From: Thermosulfuriphilus ammonigenes
GTDB lineage: Bacteria > Desulfobacterota > Thermodesulfobacteria > Thermodesulfobacteriales > ST65
Assembly: GCF_011207455.1 (NCBI RefSeq)
Contig: NZ_CP048877.1
Span: 984,576-1,048,575 of the forward strand
DNA: 64,000 nucleotides
Reading direction: 5' to 3'
A program made the translations under genes and the position numbers. The notes beneath the pieces were generated by a model. That model saw nothing but the letters and a program-made list of their open reading frames with translations. It was not told the DNA's origin and searched no databases. Of the stretch, positions 46,937 to 56,219 are shown piece after piece. Every line of letters starts with the position of its first letter. Within the stretch, counting starts at the first letter, position 1.

Positions 46937-48661
46937 CTACCTCCCTCCTGGATTTTGCGAAGGCCCAGCGGCAGGGGCGACCAAGGGAAAGGCCAAAAGA
47001 TAGCTTTCTCCCTCCTGGGTGAAGGGGTTGCCCTTAACCACCACACAGTAGAGCTCCTTTCCCCAGATGGCCAGCCCCTGAACAGGGCCTTCGAGCTTAC
47101 CGGTAAGGGGAATAAGCTCATATCCAGTGGCCGAGTAGATGAGGGCCAGCACCTCACCTGACTCATAGGCTGGCAGATTGGGAAGGATATCTCGATGAGA
47201 GGAGATATTCCGCACCAAGATAACCTCTTGACGCCCGTCACCGTTGAGATCCCGAACCAGCGGCTCCACCTCGGCAGAGATGGTCTTTTTATAGACGGCC
47301 TTCATGGTTTTGGGGCCAGCGGCCAAGGCATAGATGGAACCTCCCACCTTGGTGGTCGAGGTCCACAGGCGCCTTCCCCGCTCATAGACTCTCAGTTTGT
47401 GCCCCAGATCCATAAAGCAGGCCTCCTTTACCCGATTACCATTGATGTCGGCAAAGGCGGCCAGCAGCACCCTAAAGCCCCCGGGAACGCGCTCCGTCTC
47501 TAGATAGGAGATCTTATCCCAGGCCGGTTTAAGTCGATAGATCGTGGGGCCAAAAAGACTCTGACGATCATAGGTCTGGCCCAGAAGGGTTTCCTTCAAG
47601 CCGTCGCCATTTAGATCAAAAAAGGCCAAAAAGAAATTTATATCGGAGACGGCCGTCTCCAGACGTCCCCGCTGATAGCGAAGAAGCCTGGAACGCATGG
47701 CCTCCCCGGGCACATAGATGTTGAGGGCAATCCAGCCATCCGGCCCCAGAGAAAAATTGACCATTTTGCCAAAACCGGTGTGCCTATAAGAGGCCAAAAG
47801 CCTCCCACCAAACTGAGACACATAAAGCCCCTGAGGAGTCATATAGACCACCTCCGGGCGTCCATCGGCATCAAGATCGCCCATCTCAAAATCCGTAACT
47901 ACTGCCGGAAGTCGGGCCACTCGGCGAAACTGGGGGGCGGCTGGAAGCTGATACCGCAGAGTAGAATAAGGATAGGGGCCGGAGGGCCCGGAAGGCCGAA
48001 GCTGTCCCTGGGCTGGTAAAGAGGTGACAGGGGCCGACGGCCTAGAAGGAAGCCCTGTCACCGGCCAGGTGTAGGCCTGAAGAAGCTCTAAATTAGCATT
48101 ATAGACTCGCAAACCGTTCTCATCGGCTACCAGAACCAGATCAATACCCTCCCGCGAGAGAAAAGTCGGATTTAGCTCCCGCCAGGAGACCCCAGGTGAG
48201 GTGACAAGTTCGGCCTCGGCCAGGGCCGATCTCAGAGAAGGTAAAACTTTCTGGGCTGCCCCTGGAGGCTCTTCAAGGAGGAGAACCTTAATGTCGGCAA
48301 AGCGAACCGCCGGCTGGCCCACCTTAACTGTCTCCTTCTTGGAGACGAGATGAAGGACAGAAAAGGTCTCCTCTACCCTGACCGCCTCGGCCTTGGCAAT
48401 AGGTTCCTTGAGGCGGCCGATCTCCTGTTTGGTCACCGGGTGGATGATCTTCTTGCCCTCCCGATAGATGGTAAAAAGATCGCCCCGGTGGATCCCATCT
48501 CTGACCCCTTTATCAATAAGAACCGTGTCTCCCTCTACATTGATTACCAAGGCCGAAACAGGAGAAAAACCAGCGGCCAAATCATCCAGACTGCGGGCCA
48601 GGGAAACCCCCGTCCCTAAAAAGAGCACCACCAGAACCACCGAAAGTAACGTCCTGTACAT
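46937..48661 (-). CDS. Exported FG-GAP/VCBS repeat-type protein
   Basis: 574 residues from the ATG at 48661 with GTGAGGT upstream; the Met at 48790 would put 43 basic residues before the signal peptide. Signal segment 'LLSVVLVVLFLGTGVSLA'. Next is a FlgT-like region ('VEGDTVLIDKGVRDGIHRGDLFTIYR'), a linker, then beta-propeller repeats with FG-GAP/EF-hand-like 'FEMGDLDADGRPEVVYM', 'FFDLNGDGLKETLLG', 'FADINGNRVKEACFM' and 'VRDLNGDGRQEVILV'. Calcium binding is likely. Secreted or periplasmic; function unknown. Located 14 bases before the radical SAM gene. Confidence 0.82.
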   Translation of the reverse strand: MYRTLLSVVLVVLFLGTGVSLARSLDDLAAGFSPVSALVINVEGDTVLIDKGVRDGIHRGDLFTIYREGKKIIHPVTKQEIGRLKEPIAKAEAVRVEETFSVLHLVSKKETVKVGQPAVRFADIKVLLLEEPPGAAQKVLPSLRSALAEAELVTSPGVSWRELNPTFLSREGIDLVLVADENGLRVYNANLELLQAYTWPVTGLPSRPSAPVTSLPAQGQLRPSGPSGPYPYSTLRYQLPAAPQFRRVARLPAVVTDFEMGDLDADGRPEVVYMTPQGLYVSQFGGRLLASYRHTGFGKMVNFSLGPDGWIALNIYVPGEAMRSRLLRYQRGRLETAVSDINFFLAFFDLNGDGLKETLLGQTYDRQSLFGPTIYRLKPAWDKISYLETERVPGGFRVLLAAFADINGNRVKEACFMDLGHKLRVYERGRRLWTSTTKVGGSIYALAAGPKTMKAVYKKTISAEVEPLVRDLNGDGRQEVILVRNISSHRDILPNLPAYESGEVLALIYSATGYELIPLTGKLEGPVQGLAIWGKELYCVVVKGNPFTQEGESYLLAFPLVAPAAGPSQNPGGR

Positions 48662-48886
48662 GAAAGACCTCACCGTAACAGCTGAATTAGACTTCATCTT
48701 TAACAGAAAGCGCCCCGGCTTCAAAGGCCTCTTTTGGCCGGGAAAAAAGAGAATCTTGTCACTTAAGAAGCGACACCGTTTTTTAAACATTAGGCTTAAG
48801 CTTTTTATTTAGGGAGACGATTTCCATGTAATAAATCCAAAAAAGTGACAAAATTCTTTAAAAGAGAAACTTTTCAGGAGGTAACG

Positions 48887-49714
48887 ATGTCTGAAGTTAC
48901 CGCTACCGAAGCGCAAGGCTTTGCAGAAAGAATCAGACATCAGCACGAAGCCCTTATGGCGGCCTGGGTAGCCTTTTTGGGAATTCAACGGGAGAAAAAG
49001 ATTCCCTATCCGGCCATTTATCAGAGGAGCTTTAGTGAAGCCCTTCGCCTTAAGGAAAAGAACAACGTCCTTCTGGAAATCCTATCCGAAAGTCGAAGCC
49101 TCATGGAGGAAATCATCCAGGAGCTTAATATCCAGAAAGATGGGCTAAGGCCTCTTAAGAACTATTTTGCCCGCATGCAGGAACATATTCGGCGTATAAA
49201 AGATCTTGAAGAAGAGCTTTCCTTCCTCCGAGAGAACTATCTTCGGGATCACCTAACCAGACTCTGGAACGAAAGGGCTCTGGAGAAATTCTATGTGGAG
49301 GTCGTCCGTCCTAACATCTTTCAGGAAGACTATGTCTTTATTTATCTAGATCTAAACAATTTCAAGGAAGTCAACGACTCCCTGGGCCATCGGGCCGGAG
49401 ATGAAACCCTTAAAGCCTTTGCCCGTTATCTCAAAGGCCAGTTCAAGGCCCGAGACTTTGTCTGTCGCCTCCATGGTGACGAATTTGTAGTTGTAGCCAC
49501 CGGAGTAACCCTAGAGCGGGCCACCCCTTTTCTGGAATATCTGGCCGGCCAGAGGCTCTCACTCTCTTACAAGGGAATCCCTATCTGTCTTTCCTTCGCC
49601 TTAGGGGCTACCAACGTTATTGCCAGCGACTCTCTGGCCTCTATCCTTGAAAGAGCCGATGCTTCTATGTATCACCACAAACACCAAGGGGAGCTCCGAC
49701 TGAGGCGGATTTAA
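48887..49714 (+). CDS. GGDEF domain protein (likely diguanylate cyclase)
   Basis: 275 residues from the ATG at 48887 with AGGAGGT at spacing 5; the ATG at 48845 lacks one. N-terminal about 115 residues are helical and unrecognised (possible sensory or coiled-coil part). The GGDEF domain starts at 'YLRDHLTRLWNERALEKF' and includes 'YLDLNNFKEVNDSLGHRAGDE'. The active loop is H-G-D-E-F (196-200). An RxxD inhibitory site is absent. It would make c-di-GMP if active; the His at the first motif position is unusual. No membrane segment. Confidence 0.85.
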   Translation: MSEVTATEAQGFAERIRHQHEALMAAWVAFLGIQREKKIPYPAIYQRSFSEALRLKEKNNVLLEILSESRSLMEEIIQELNIQKDGLRPLKNYFARMQEHIRRIKDLEEELSFLRENYLRDHLTRLWNERALEKFYVEVVRPNIFQEDYVFIYLDLNNFKEVNDSLGHRAGDETLKAFARYLKGQFKARDFVCRLHGDEFVVVATGVTLERATPFLEYLAGQRLSLSYKGIPICLSFALGATNVIASDSLASILERADASMYHHKHQGELRLRRI

Positions 49715-49734
49715 GTAAGGGAGGTAAAAGATTT

Positions 49735-49809
49735 TGGTGGGCGGTGCAGGATTCGAACCTGCGACTTCCACCGTGTGAGGATGGCACTCTGCCACTGAGT
49801 TAACCGCCC
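49735..49809 (-). tRNA. tRNA-Val (anticodon CAC)
   Basis: 75 bases with encoded CCA. The 5' end GGGCGGT (49803-49809) pairs with the ACCGCCC at the 3' end. Anticodon arm CCATC-CTCACAC-GGTGG gives CAC. T-arm AGGTTCGAATCCT is intact. A near-consensus promoter lies just upstream (minus strand). Confidence 0.96.
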
Positions 49810-49820
49810 AAGCGGTTAAT

Positions 49821-49849
49821 TTTATACCCTAGCCTCAATGGATTGTAAA
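49821..49849 (-). promoter_or_regulatory. Promoter of tRNA-Val
   Basis: TTTACA (49844-49849) and TATAAA (49821-49826) on the minus strand, exactly 17 bases apart, ending 11 bases before the tRNA 5' base. The -35 box lies two bases before the end of the histidine kinase gene. Confidence 0.75.
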
Positions 49850-49851
49850 CC

Positions 49852-51930
49852 TCAGCTGCTCAGGACTCGAGCAATAGTCTGGGAGAGTTCTTCAATCCGG
49901 GCTGGCTTCTGGAGCCAAGCGACCTTTTTGAGGCCCTCAAGAAAATGGTGGTCCTCGCCCAGGGGATAACCACTTAGAAGGACGATGCGCACCTGAGGAT
50001 CAAGCCGACGCAGGTTCTCGAGAAGTTCGAGACCATTCATCCGGGGCATAACCATGTCCGTTAAGACCAAAGCAATCTCGTTGGCCCTTTTGGAATAGAT
50101 CTTCAGGGCTTCAAGACCGTCTCGAGCCACTGTTACCTGATAGCCCAGGGCCTCTAATGAGGCTTTAAGGGCCTCAAGGACCGATTCCTCATCTTCCACC
50201 AAGAGAATTTCCTGTCCTCGACCAGGAACAAGGCCACCTCCAGCCTTTGTCTCCAGGGCTATTTCTTTTATGGCCTTAAGGAAAATAGTCATGGTGGTTC
50301 CCTGGCCCGAGGCAGTCTCTACAGTAAGACACCCCCGATGTTGGCGAATAATACCCTCCACCTGGGCCAATCCCAGACCGGTACCCCGCCCTCGTTCCTT
50401 GGTGGTGAAGAAGGGCTCAAAAATATGAGGCAGTATCTCTGGCGGGATCCCCTCGCCCGTGTCGGATACAGAAATAGATATCCACTCCCCTGGAGCCATA
50501 TCCTCACAGGGGGTAAGCTCTTTAGGGCTGACCTTTAATCTGGAGAGGGCCAGGGTGATTACCCCCCCTTTAGGCATGGCATCCCGGGCGTTTAGGGCCA
50601 GATTAATTAAAGCCTGCTGGAGTTTGCTGGCGTCAGCGGCCACAGTATATCTCCCTGGAGGAATCTCAAGCCTCAGCTCAATATTCTCAGGGATGGTTCT
50701 TTTAAGGAAAAGGGCCAGATCCTTAAGAAAGGCCGAAAGCTCCAAGGGGGCCATCTTGAGCACAGAACGGCGGCTGTAGTCCAGGATCTGACGGGTAAGA
50801 TCGGCCGCCCGCTGTCCCTGAGAGATAATGAGATCCAATCTCTTTTGGGTCTCTGGAGGGATTCCCGGATCCAGTTTAAGGAGTTCAGCAAAACTAATGA
50901 TGCTGGTAAGGAGATTATTGAAGTCGTGAGCAATACCAGCGGCCAGCTGTCCCACAGCGGCCAGCTTCTCCTGAGCCAGGGCTCGATCCCGGAGCTGACG
51001 TTCCAAAGTCACCTCTCGAACAACCACCACCCAACCCTTCTGTTGCCCCCCGGCCTGAAGGGGACGGGTAGCCACAGTAAAAGTTCGAGGAGAAGGTTCC
51101 TTTATCTCCAGCTCCTGTATTTCGCCCTTTAGAAGCTCGACCACCGGTCTTCCGGCCAGCCGCCTGAGACGCCCCTGGGAGTCAAAATCAGCCAAAAGAT
51201 CCAGATACTCCTTCCCCAAAGGATTAACCACCTCCACCAGAAGCCCTTCATCCAAGAGAAGAACTCCCTCGGGGACGGAGTCCATAATACGCTGGATCTT
51301 CTCCAGCAGACGCCGGATCTCCTCTTCGGCCAGACGTCGATGGGTAAGGTCCCGGGCAATATGGACGATGTGACGGATCTGCCCTGAAGGGCTCTTTATA
51401 GGAATAGAACTCACTTCAACATATCGCTTCTCCCCCTGAGGGCCCCGGTGCACGTGTTCAAAAATGGCCGGCTCTCCCGTCTCCAGAGTGTAAAAAACCG
51501 GACAGGGACAGTCTGGGGGCTGGCAGGGACTTTCTCGATGATGGGTTAGTCGATAGCAGGTCTGCCCCAGAACCTCCTCTCGCTCCAGCCCCACCTCCTG
51601 AAGGAAGAGACGGTTGGCCTCGATAATTTTGAAAGTTTGGGGATCAATAAGGGAGACAGCCTCATTGATGCTATTGAGGATAAGATCGCAGGCCAGACCC
51701 TCATCAGAGGACTTTCGAAAGCGATAGTGAAAAAATAAAGCAAAACCACCCACCGCCAGAATAGTTACCAGATGGAGCCAGACTTCGTGAAAGGCAGGAG
51801 GGACAGATATCACCCCTCGATGGAAGATAAGAAGATCAGCCAGGGCCCCAAGCCCCCAGATAAAAAGCCCCAGAAATAGAGCCAAAACAGGTCTGGGGCA
51901 ACGATCAAACAGGTCACATCTCTCAAACAT
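49852..51930 (-). CDS. PAS-containing hybrid sensor histidine kinase
   Basis: 692 residues. Two membrane helices near the N terminus (about 14-32 and 45-65) place it in the inner membrane. They are followed by a PAS domain with the Cys-rich 'CYRLTHHRESPC' and 'CPCPVF' elements, a second PAS, HisKA with 'GIAHDFNNLLTSI' (phosphoryl His), HATPase motifs 'LNARDAM' and 'DTGEGIPPE', and a C-terminal receiver with 'LVEDEESV' and phospho-acceptor Asp in 'LVLTDMVMP'. The Cys/His-rich PAS could bind haem or Fe-S or sense redox, but no ligand is proven. No partner regulator is adjacent; tRNA-Val lies downstream. Confidence 0.9.
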   Translation of the reverse strand: MFERCDLFDRCPRPVLALFLGLFIWGLGALADLLIFHRGVISVPPAFHEVWLHLVTILAVGGFALFFHYRFRKSSDEGLACDLILNSINEAVSLIDPQTFKIIEANRLFLQEVGLEREEVLGQTCYRLTHHRESPCQPPDCPCPVFYTLETGEPAIFEHVHRGPQGEKRYVEVSSIPIKSPSGQIRHIVHIARDLTHRRLAEEEIRRLLEKIQRIMDSVPEGVLLLDEGLLVEVVNPLGKEYLDLLADFDSQGRLRRLAGRPVVELLKGEIQELEIKEPSPRTFTVATRPLQAGGQQKGWVVVVREVTLERQLRDRALAQEKLAAVGQLAAGIAHDFNNLLTSIISFAELLKLDPGIPPETQKRLDLIISQGQRAADLTRQILDYSRRSVLKMAPLELSAFLKDLALFLKRTIPENIELRLEIPPGRYTVAADASKLQQALINLALNARDAMPKGGVITLALSRLKVSPKELTPCEDMAPGEWISISVSDTGEGIPPEILPHIFEPFFTTKERGRGTGLGLAQVEGIIRQHRGCLTVETASGQGTTMTIFLKAIKEIALETKAGGGLVPGRGQEILLVEDEESVLEALKASLEALGYQVTVARDGLEALKIYSKRANEIALVLTDMVMPRMNGLELLENLRRLDPQVRIVLLSGYPLGEDHHFLEGLKKVAWLQKPARIEELSQTIARVLSS

Positions 51931-52055
51931 CGAGTCGATCCACCGGATAAGGCCGGAAGGTGAAGTCTAAACTTTTCGTCTATCGAAATATAATCGGATT
52001 TAACATTTGGCAACATGAAAATGTTAAAGGAGAAAGAATCAAGCAAGGAAGGTCC

Positions 52056-52661
52056 TTAAGAAAGGTCTTTTTCGGGCTCCAGCTCGATCTCTTGACAAGT
52101 AGCCTTCCCAGCCGGCCAGATAAAACTCAACTCCTGGGTCTTGTATCCCGGAGCACTAACAATCAGCTGGACCTTGATCCGCCCCTTGGGCCCGGGAATG
52201 ATATGGCCGCCCTGATGTTTCCGCCACTTTTTCTTCTCTTCCGGCCCGGGGAAAAGGACAAAACAGCCATAGTCATCGGTGATGGTCTCACACCGCCCCC
52301 CGGCCCATTTAAGACAGACCTTGGCCCCACCGATGGGATATTCGGTACGATCCACTACTCCACCCTTAAAAAGGGTAGCCCCTTCGGGGAAGGGATAAAG
52401 TTCAGAAGGGTAAAGAGAGACCTCAATGCTAGACTCCACAGAAGAATCCACCACCACGTCTTTATCCCTGAAATAGGGACTCCGGAAACAGATGGTCACC
52501 TTGCCGGAGGGCAGGTTAAAAAAAGCTACTGTGCCATCCTGGATGTGACCTTCAATATCTGGAATCTCCTTCACGAAACAACGGAAGGGAAGAGTAGGCC
52601 CCCTCCCCGTAAAAGCGTCCTTGACCCTGACTATCAAAGAGGATTTTCTCCCCTCCGGCAT
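52056..52661 (-). CDS. Protein with carboxypeptidase-regulatory-like folds, unknown role
   Basis: 201 residues from the ATG at 52661 (GGGAGGGGG upstream; TTG at 52673 lies inside that site). Predicted as two beta-sandwich (transthyretin-like) units: 'VRVKDAFTGRGPT' to about 95, and 'GGVVDRTEYPIGGAKVCLKWA' to the end, ending in a Glu-rich tail. Such domains act as stability or ligand-binding modules. No signal peptide is visible, so it is probably cytoplasmic. It lies between the histidine kinase and hypD on the same strand, with an AT-rich 120-base gap before it. Function unknown. Confidence 0.7.
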   Translation of the reverse strand: MPEGRKSSLIVRVKDAFTGRGPTLPFRCFVKEIPDIEGHIQDGTVAFFNLPSGKVTICFRSPYFRDKDVVVDSSVESSIEVSLYPSELYPFPEGATLFKGGVVDRTEYPIGGAKVCLKWAGGRCETITDDYGCFVLFPGPEEKKKWRKHQGGHIIPGPKGRIKVQLIVSAPGYKTQELSFIWPAGKATCQEIELEPEKDLS

Positions 52662-52781
52662 GCCCCCTCCCAAAATTTAACTTTAAGACAAAAAATAAAG
52701 ATTTCAGAAATTGTTTGGCAAAAAACAAAAAATTGTAATATCTACAAGAGGATATAGCCGTTTTATAGCCTAAAAGTCAAG

Positions 52782-53864
52782 TCAGGAGCTATTTTCGTGA
52801 AATTGGAACCAGGCAGCGCAGGTACCCTCACTGGAGACCATGCAAGGGCCCTGCGGGTTATCTGGACGACAGCCCCTGGCAAAGAGGGGGCAGTCGAGAG
52901 GCCTTTTCCGTCCGGAGAGAATCTGGCCACAGAGACAGCCCTTAGTCTCTCTGACAGGAGGAAGGTCAAGGTCAAGCCGACCTCGGGCATCAAACTCCTC
53001 GTAGGTCTGACGGAGAAACAACCCGCCGCCGGGTATCTCTCCCAGCCCCCGGAAAGAGGCGTCTCCAGTTGAAAAGACCTCTTTCATGAGCGCCTGGGCC
53101 GCTGGATTTCCCTCAGGAGGAACGGCTCGACTGTACTGAATAACAATCTCGGCCCGACCCTCCCTAATCTGGTGGGCCAAGAGACAGAGACCTTCCATAA
53201 TGTCCGTAGCCTCAAAGCCGGTGATGACTCCCGGAAGACCAAAATCTCGGGCAATAAATTCATAGGGCCCTCGTCCGATGACTGCACTCACATGCCCCGG
53301 CAGGATGAAACCATCAAGATTGAGATCTCCGGAGGCCAACAGGGCCCTTATAGCTGGAGGGACGAGACGATGGCTGGTGGCCAGGACCAGATTACTCACC
53401 CCTCTCCTTTTGGCCTCCAAGACTGTAGCCGCCACCGCCGGAGCAGTAGTCTCAAAGCCAACGGCTGCCAGAAGGACCGTCTCCTGGGGAAAATTTTCGG
53501 CCAGGGAAAGGGCCTCCATAGGTGAGTAGATGATCTTTATCTTCGCCCCCTGAGCCCTGGCCTCCTTAAGGGAGCCCCAACTCCCCGGCACTCGCAAGAG
53601 ATCACCAAAGGTGGCCAGCCTCGCTCCCTGACTAAGGGCAGCGGCCACCAGAAAGTCTATCTCCTCCACCGGGGTAACGCAGACTGGACACCCTGGCCCG
53701 GAGACGAGCTCCAAGGTCTCAGGGAAGAGGCTTCGGAGGCCAAAACGAAAGATGTTTACCGTATGAGTCCCGCAGACCTCCATTACCTTGACCGGCCGGG
53801 GGAGAAGGGCGGCCAAATGTTTGGCCAGGGCTGAAACCTTATGAGCTGGCGTAATAATAGACAT
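52782..53864 (-). CDS. hypD: Hydrogenase maturation protein HypD
   Basis: 360 residues from the ATG at 53864; the ATG at 53897 adds 11 residues with no ribosome-site advantage. Fe-S scaffold that assembles the Fe(CN)2CO unit of [NiFe]-hydrogenase together with HypC and HypE. Typical motifs: 'KVMEVCGTHTVNIFRFGLR', 'SGPGCPVCVTP', 'LLAAVGFETTAPAV', and a C-terminal Cys cluster ('CLCGQILSG', 'CPLFARGCRP', 'GPCMVSSEGTC') for the 4Fe-4S cluster. It overlaps hypF by 26 bases. hypC is not between them. Confidence 0.96.
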   Translation of the reverse strand: MSIITPAHKVSALAKHLAALLPRPVKVMEVCGTHTVNIFRFGLRSLFPETLELVSGPGCPVCVTPVEEIDFLVAAALSQGARLATFGDLLRVPGSWGSLKEARAQGAKIKIIYSPMEALSLAENFPQETVLLAAVGFETTAPAVAATVLEAKRRGVSNLVLATSHRLVPPAIRALLASGDLNLDGFILPGHVSAVIGRGPYEFIARDFGLPGVITGFEATDIMEGLCLLAHQIREGRAEIVIQYSRAVPPEGNPAAQALMKEVFSTGDASFRGLGEIPGGGLFLRQTYEEFDARGRLDLDLPPVRETKGCLCGQILSGRKRPLDCPLFARGCRPDNPQGPCMVSSEGTCAAWFQFHENSS

Positions 53865-56115
53865 AAGCTGCCTGTCCCAGAGAGATCCCTCCGTCATTTA
53901 CCGGGATATTCTCTGGAGCATAGGGAATGAGCCCTAGAGATTCAAGGCGTAGAAGAGTTTTTTCAAGGAGAAGCCGATTCTGGAAACAGCCTCCAGAAAG
54001 AAGGATCTGCCTGACTCCCCGCCTCCTAGCAAACTCCGCCGCTACTACCGAAAAGGCTTCAGCCAAAGTGGCGACAAATCTTCCAGCGATCACCTCAGAA
54101 GGCACGCCGGCTAAAATATCGGCAACCAAATCCCTGATGGCCGGATGAAGACATATGCGCCAGGGAAGACCGGCCTTCTCCAAAGAAAACGGATAGGGAC
54201 GGCTTTGAGACACGGCCAGAGCCTCAAGCATCATGGCCGCCTGGGCCTCATAGAGATTTTCGTAACAGAGCCCCAAAAGGGCGGCCACGGCATCAAAGAG
54301 ACGGCCAGCACTTGAGGTAGGGGGAGAGTTAATCCCTTTTTCCATCATGGTGGTTAAAAAATGCCACTTCTGCGGAGTGACGACCTCAAAAAGTCTTAAA
54401 GGAAGGTCCCGGGCCTCCGGTCCCATGGCCGTATAAAGAGCCGAGGTTGCCATACGCCAGGGAGATTTTATGGCCGCCTCCCCTCCGGGCAGGGGGAGAT
54501 ACTCCAGATGGGCCAGACGTTGAAAGCCCCGGTCTTCAAGCCAGAAAACCTCTCCCCCCCAGATGGCTCCATCCAGGCCAAGGCCCAGGCCATCAAGGAC
54601 TACAGCCAGGGAGGGGAGGGAAAGCCCTCTTTCGGTTAAGGTGGCCAAGGCATGGGCCAAATGATGCTGGACAGAGATGACCCTTATCCCCTTCCTTCGG
54701 CCATAGTCCCGGGCCCATTGACTGGAGAGGTAATCAGGATGGAGATCAGAGACCACCAACCGGGGAGAAAGATCCAAAAGGCGGAGAAGATGCTCCAGGG
54801 TCTCTTCAAAAAAGGCCAGGCTTTGGGGACTGTCAAGATCTCCAATATGCTGACTGACAAAGACTTCAGCTTCCCTGGTAAGGGAGAAGGTATTTTTAAG
54901 GAAGGCCCCGATGGCTAGGGTACTGGTCATGGGGCCCGGGAGTCGAAAAGGTTCAGGAACATAGCCTCTAGCCCGCCTTATCAGGCGAGGACGGCCGGCC
55001 ATCACCCTAACCACAGAGTCATCCACCCTGACAGCAATCTCTCGATCATGGAGGAGAAAGAAATCAGCAATCGAGGCCAGACGCTCCAGGGCCTCCTCGT
55101 TGGTGCGGGCGATGGGCTCATCGCTTAGATTGCCACTGGTCATCACCAGATAGGCCGGACCCTTCTTCAATAAGAGATGGTGAAGGGGGGTATAGGGAAG
55201 CATGACTCCGATAAGATCTATCCCCGGGGCCAGAGAAGGGGCCAGAGGAAAGGGATCCTTCTTTTTCAGCAGGACAATGGGCCGGCGGGGCGAGACCAGG
55301 ACTTCCTCTTCCCCAGGATCAAGACAGGCCACCTTTTTAACCCGGCTAAGGTCCCGAACCATGATGGCCAGGGGTTTGGCCGGACGGTGTTTCCGGGCTC
55401 TTAATTTGATCACCGCCGCCTCGTCTTGGGCCGAGACGGCCAACTGGAACCCCCCCAATCCTTTCAGGGCCACGATGGCCCCTTCAAAAAGACGCCGAGC
55501 CACAAAGTCCAACGGGTTATCGACGGCCAGAGAACGCCCCTGAGAATCGACCACCCAGAGCCGAGGTCCACAACGAGGGCAGGCATTAGGCTCGGCGTGG
55601 AAACGCCGGTCTTCAGGGTTGAGATACTCCTGAAGACAGTCTGGACACAGCTTAAAGGGAGCCATAGTGGTCTTTTCTCGATCGTAGGGTAGATCAAGGA
55701 TCACGCTGTACCGAGGGCCACAGTTAGTACAATTTGTAAAGGGATAACCATAGCGACGATCAGCCGGATCAAAAATCTCGGCCAGGCAGGCCTCACAGGT
55801 GGCCACATCAGAGGGAATGTAGGTCTGTCGGGGGCCGGGTTGGCTCTCGGCTACCGAGAACTCCTGAGGGGATTGACCCTCAAGGGGAAAGACCTTCATA
55901 GAGGTAATCCGAGCCAAAGGAGGGGCTTCCTTTTCAAGGGCGGTTAAAAAAGAAGAGAGCTCCTTTCCCCAGGCGGCGATCTCCACCCCTTCTCCAGTAT
56001 TTCTCACCCAGCCTTTAAGGCCATACTTCCGGGCCAAGCGAAACACAAAAGGACGAAACCCCACCCCCTGAACCACCCCGGATATGAGAATCCGTAAAGC
56101 CCTCATTAAAGACAA
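53839..56115 (-). CDS. hypF: Carbamoyltransferase HypF
   Basis: 758 residues, all domains present: acylphosphatase ('SGVVQGVGFRPFVFRLA'), two zinc fingers ('CEACLAEI', 'NCTNCGPRYS', 'CPDCLQEY', 'ACPRCGPRLW'), YrdC-like domain and Kae1-like carbamoyl transferase ('VISVQHHLAHALA', C-terminal 'LLSGGCFQNRLLLE'). It activates carbamoyl phosphate to supply the CN ligands of [NiFe]-hydrogenase. The start is TTG at 56115 (GGAG at 5 bases) or ATG at 56106. It overlaps hypD. The hydrogenase structural genes are elsewhere. Confidence 0.96.
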   Translation of the reverse strand: MSLMRALRILISGVVQGVGFRPFVFRLARKYGLKGWVRNTGEGVEIAAWGKELSSFLTALEKEAPPLARITSMKVFPLEGQSPQEFSVAESQPGPRQTYIPSDVATCEACLAEIFDPADRRYGYPFTNCTNCGPRYSVILDLPYDREKTTMAPFKLCPDCLQEYLNPEDRRFHAEPNACPRCGPRLWVVDSQGRSLAVDNPLDFVARRLFEGAIVALKGLGGFQLAVSAQDEAAVIKLRARKHRPAKPLAIMVRDLSRVKKVACLDPGEEEVLVSPRRPIVLLKKKDPFPLAPSLAPGIDLIGVMLPYTPLHHLLLKKGPAYLVMTSGNLSDEPIARTNEEALERLASIADFFLLHDREIAVRVDDSVVRVMAGRPRLIRRARGYVPEPFRLPGPMTSTLAIGAFLKNTFSLTREAEVFVSQHIGDLDSPQSLAFFEETLEHLLRLLDLSPRLVVSDLHPDYLSSQWARDYGRRKGIRVISVQHHLAHALATLTERGLSLPSLAVVLDGLGLGLDGAIWGGEVFWLEDRGFQRLAHLEYLPLPGGEAAIKSPWRMATSALYTAMGPEARDLPLRLFEVVTPQKWHFLTTMMEKGINSPPTSSAGRLFDAVAALLGLCYENLYEAQAAMMLEALAVSQSRPYPFSLEKAGLPWRICLHPAIRDLVADILAGVPSEVIAGRFVATLAEAFSVVAAEFARRRGVRQILLSGGCFQNRLLLEKTLLRLESLGLIPYAPENIPVNDGGISLGQAAYVYYYASS

Positions 56116-56219
56116 GGATACTCCAAGAGGCAGGGGGGAGAAAGCGAGTCTTGTTTCCGGGGCCGGTTGGGATTAATTTCCTCAAGAACTATTTCACCAT
56201 TTCAAGACGGAGGTGCCCT

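Noticed and set aside
46937-48790. FG-GAP protein started at 48790
   Set aside because: It would bury the signal peptide behind 43 basic residues; the ATG at 48661 places it at the N terminus with a ribosome site.
52014-52050. AACATTT/AAATGTT-type repeat near the histidine kinase start
   Set aside because: Short, AT-rich and likely by chance in an AT-rich gap; no conserved promoter boxes at correct spacing were certain.
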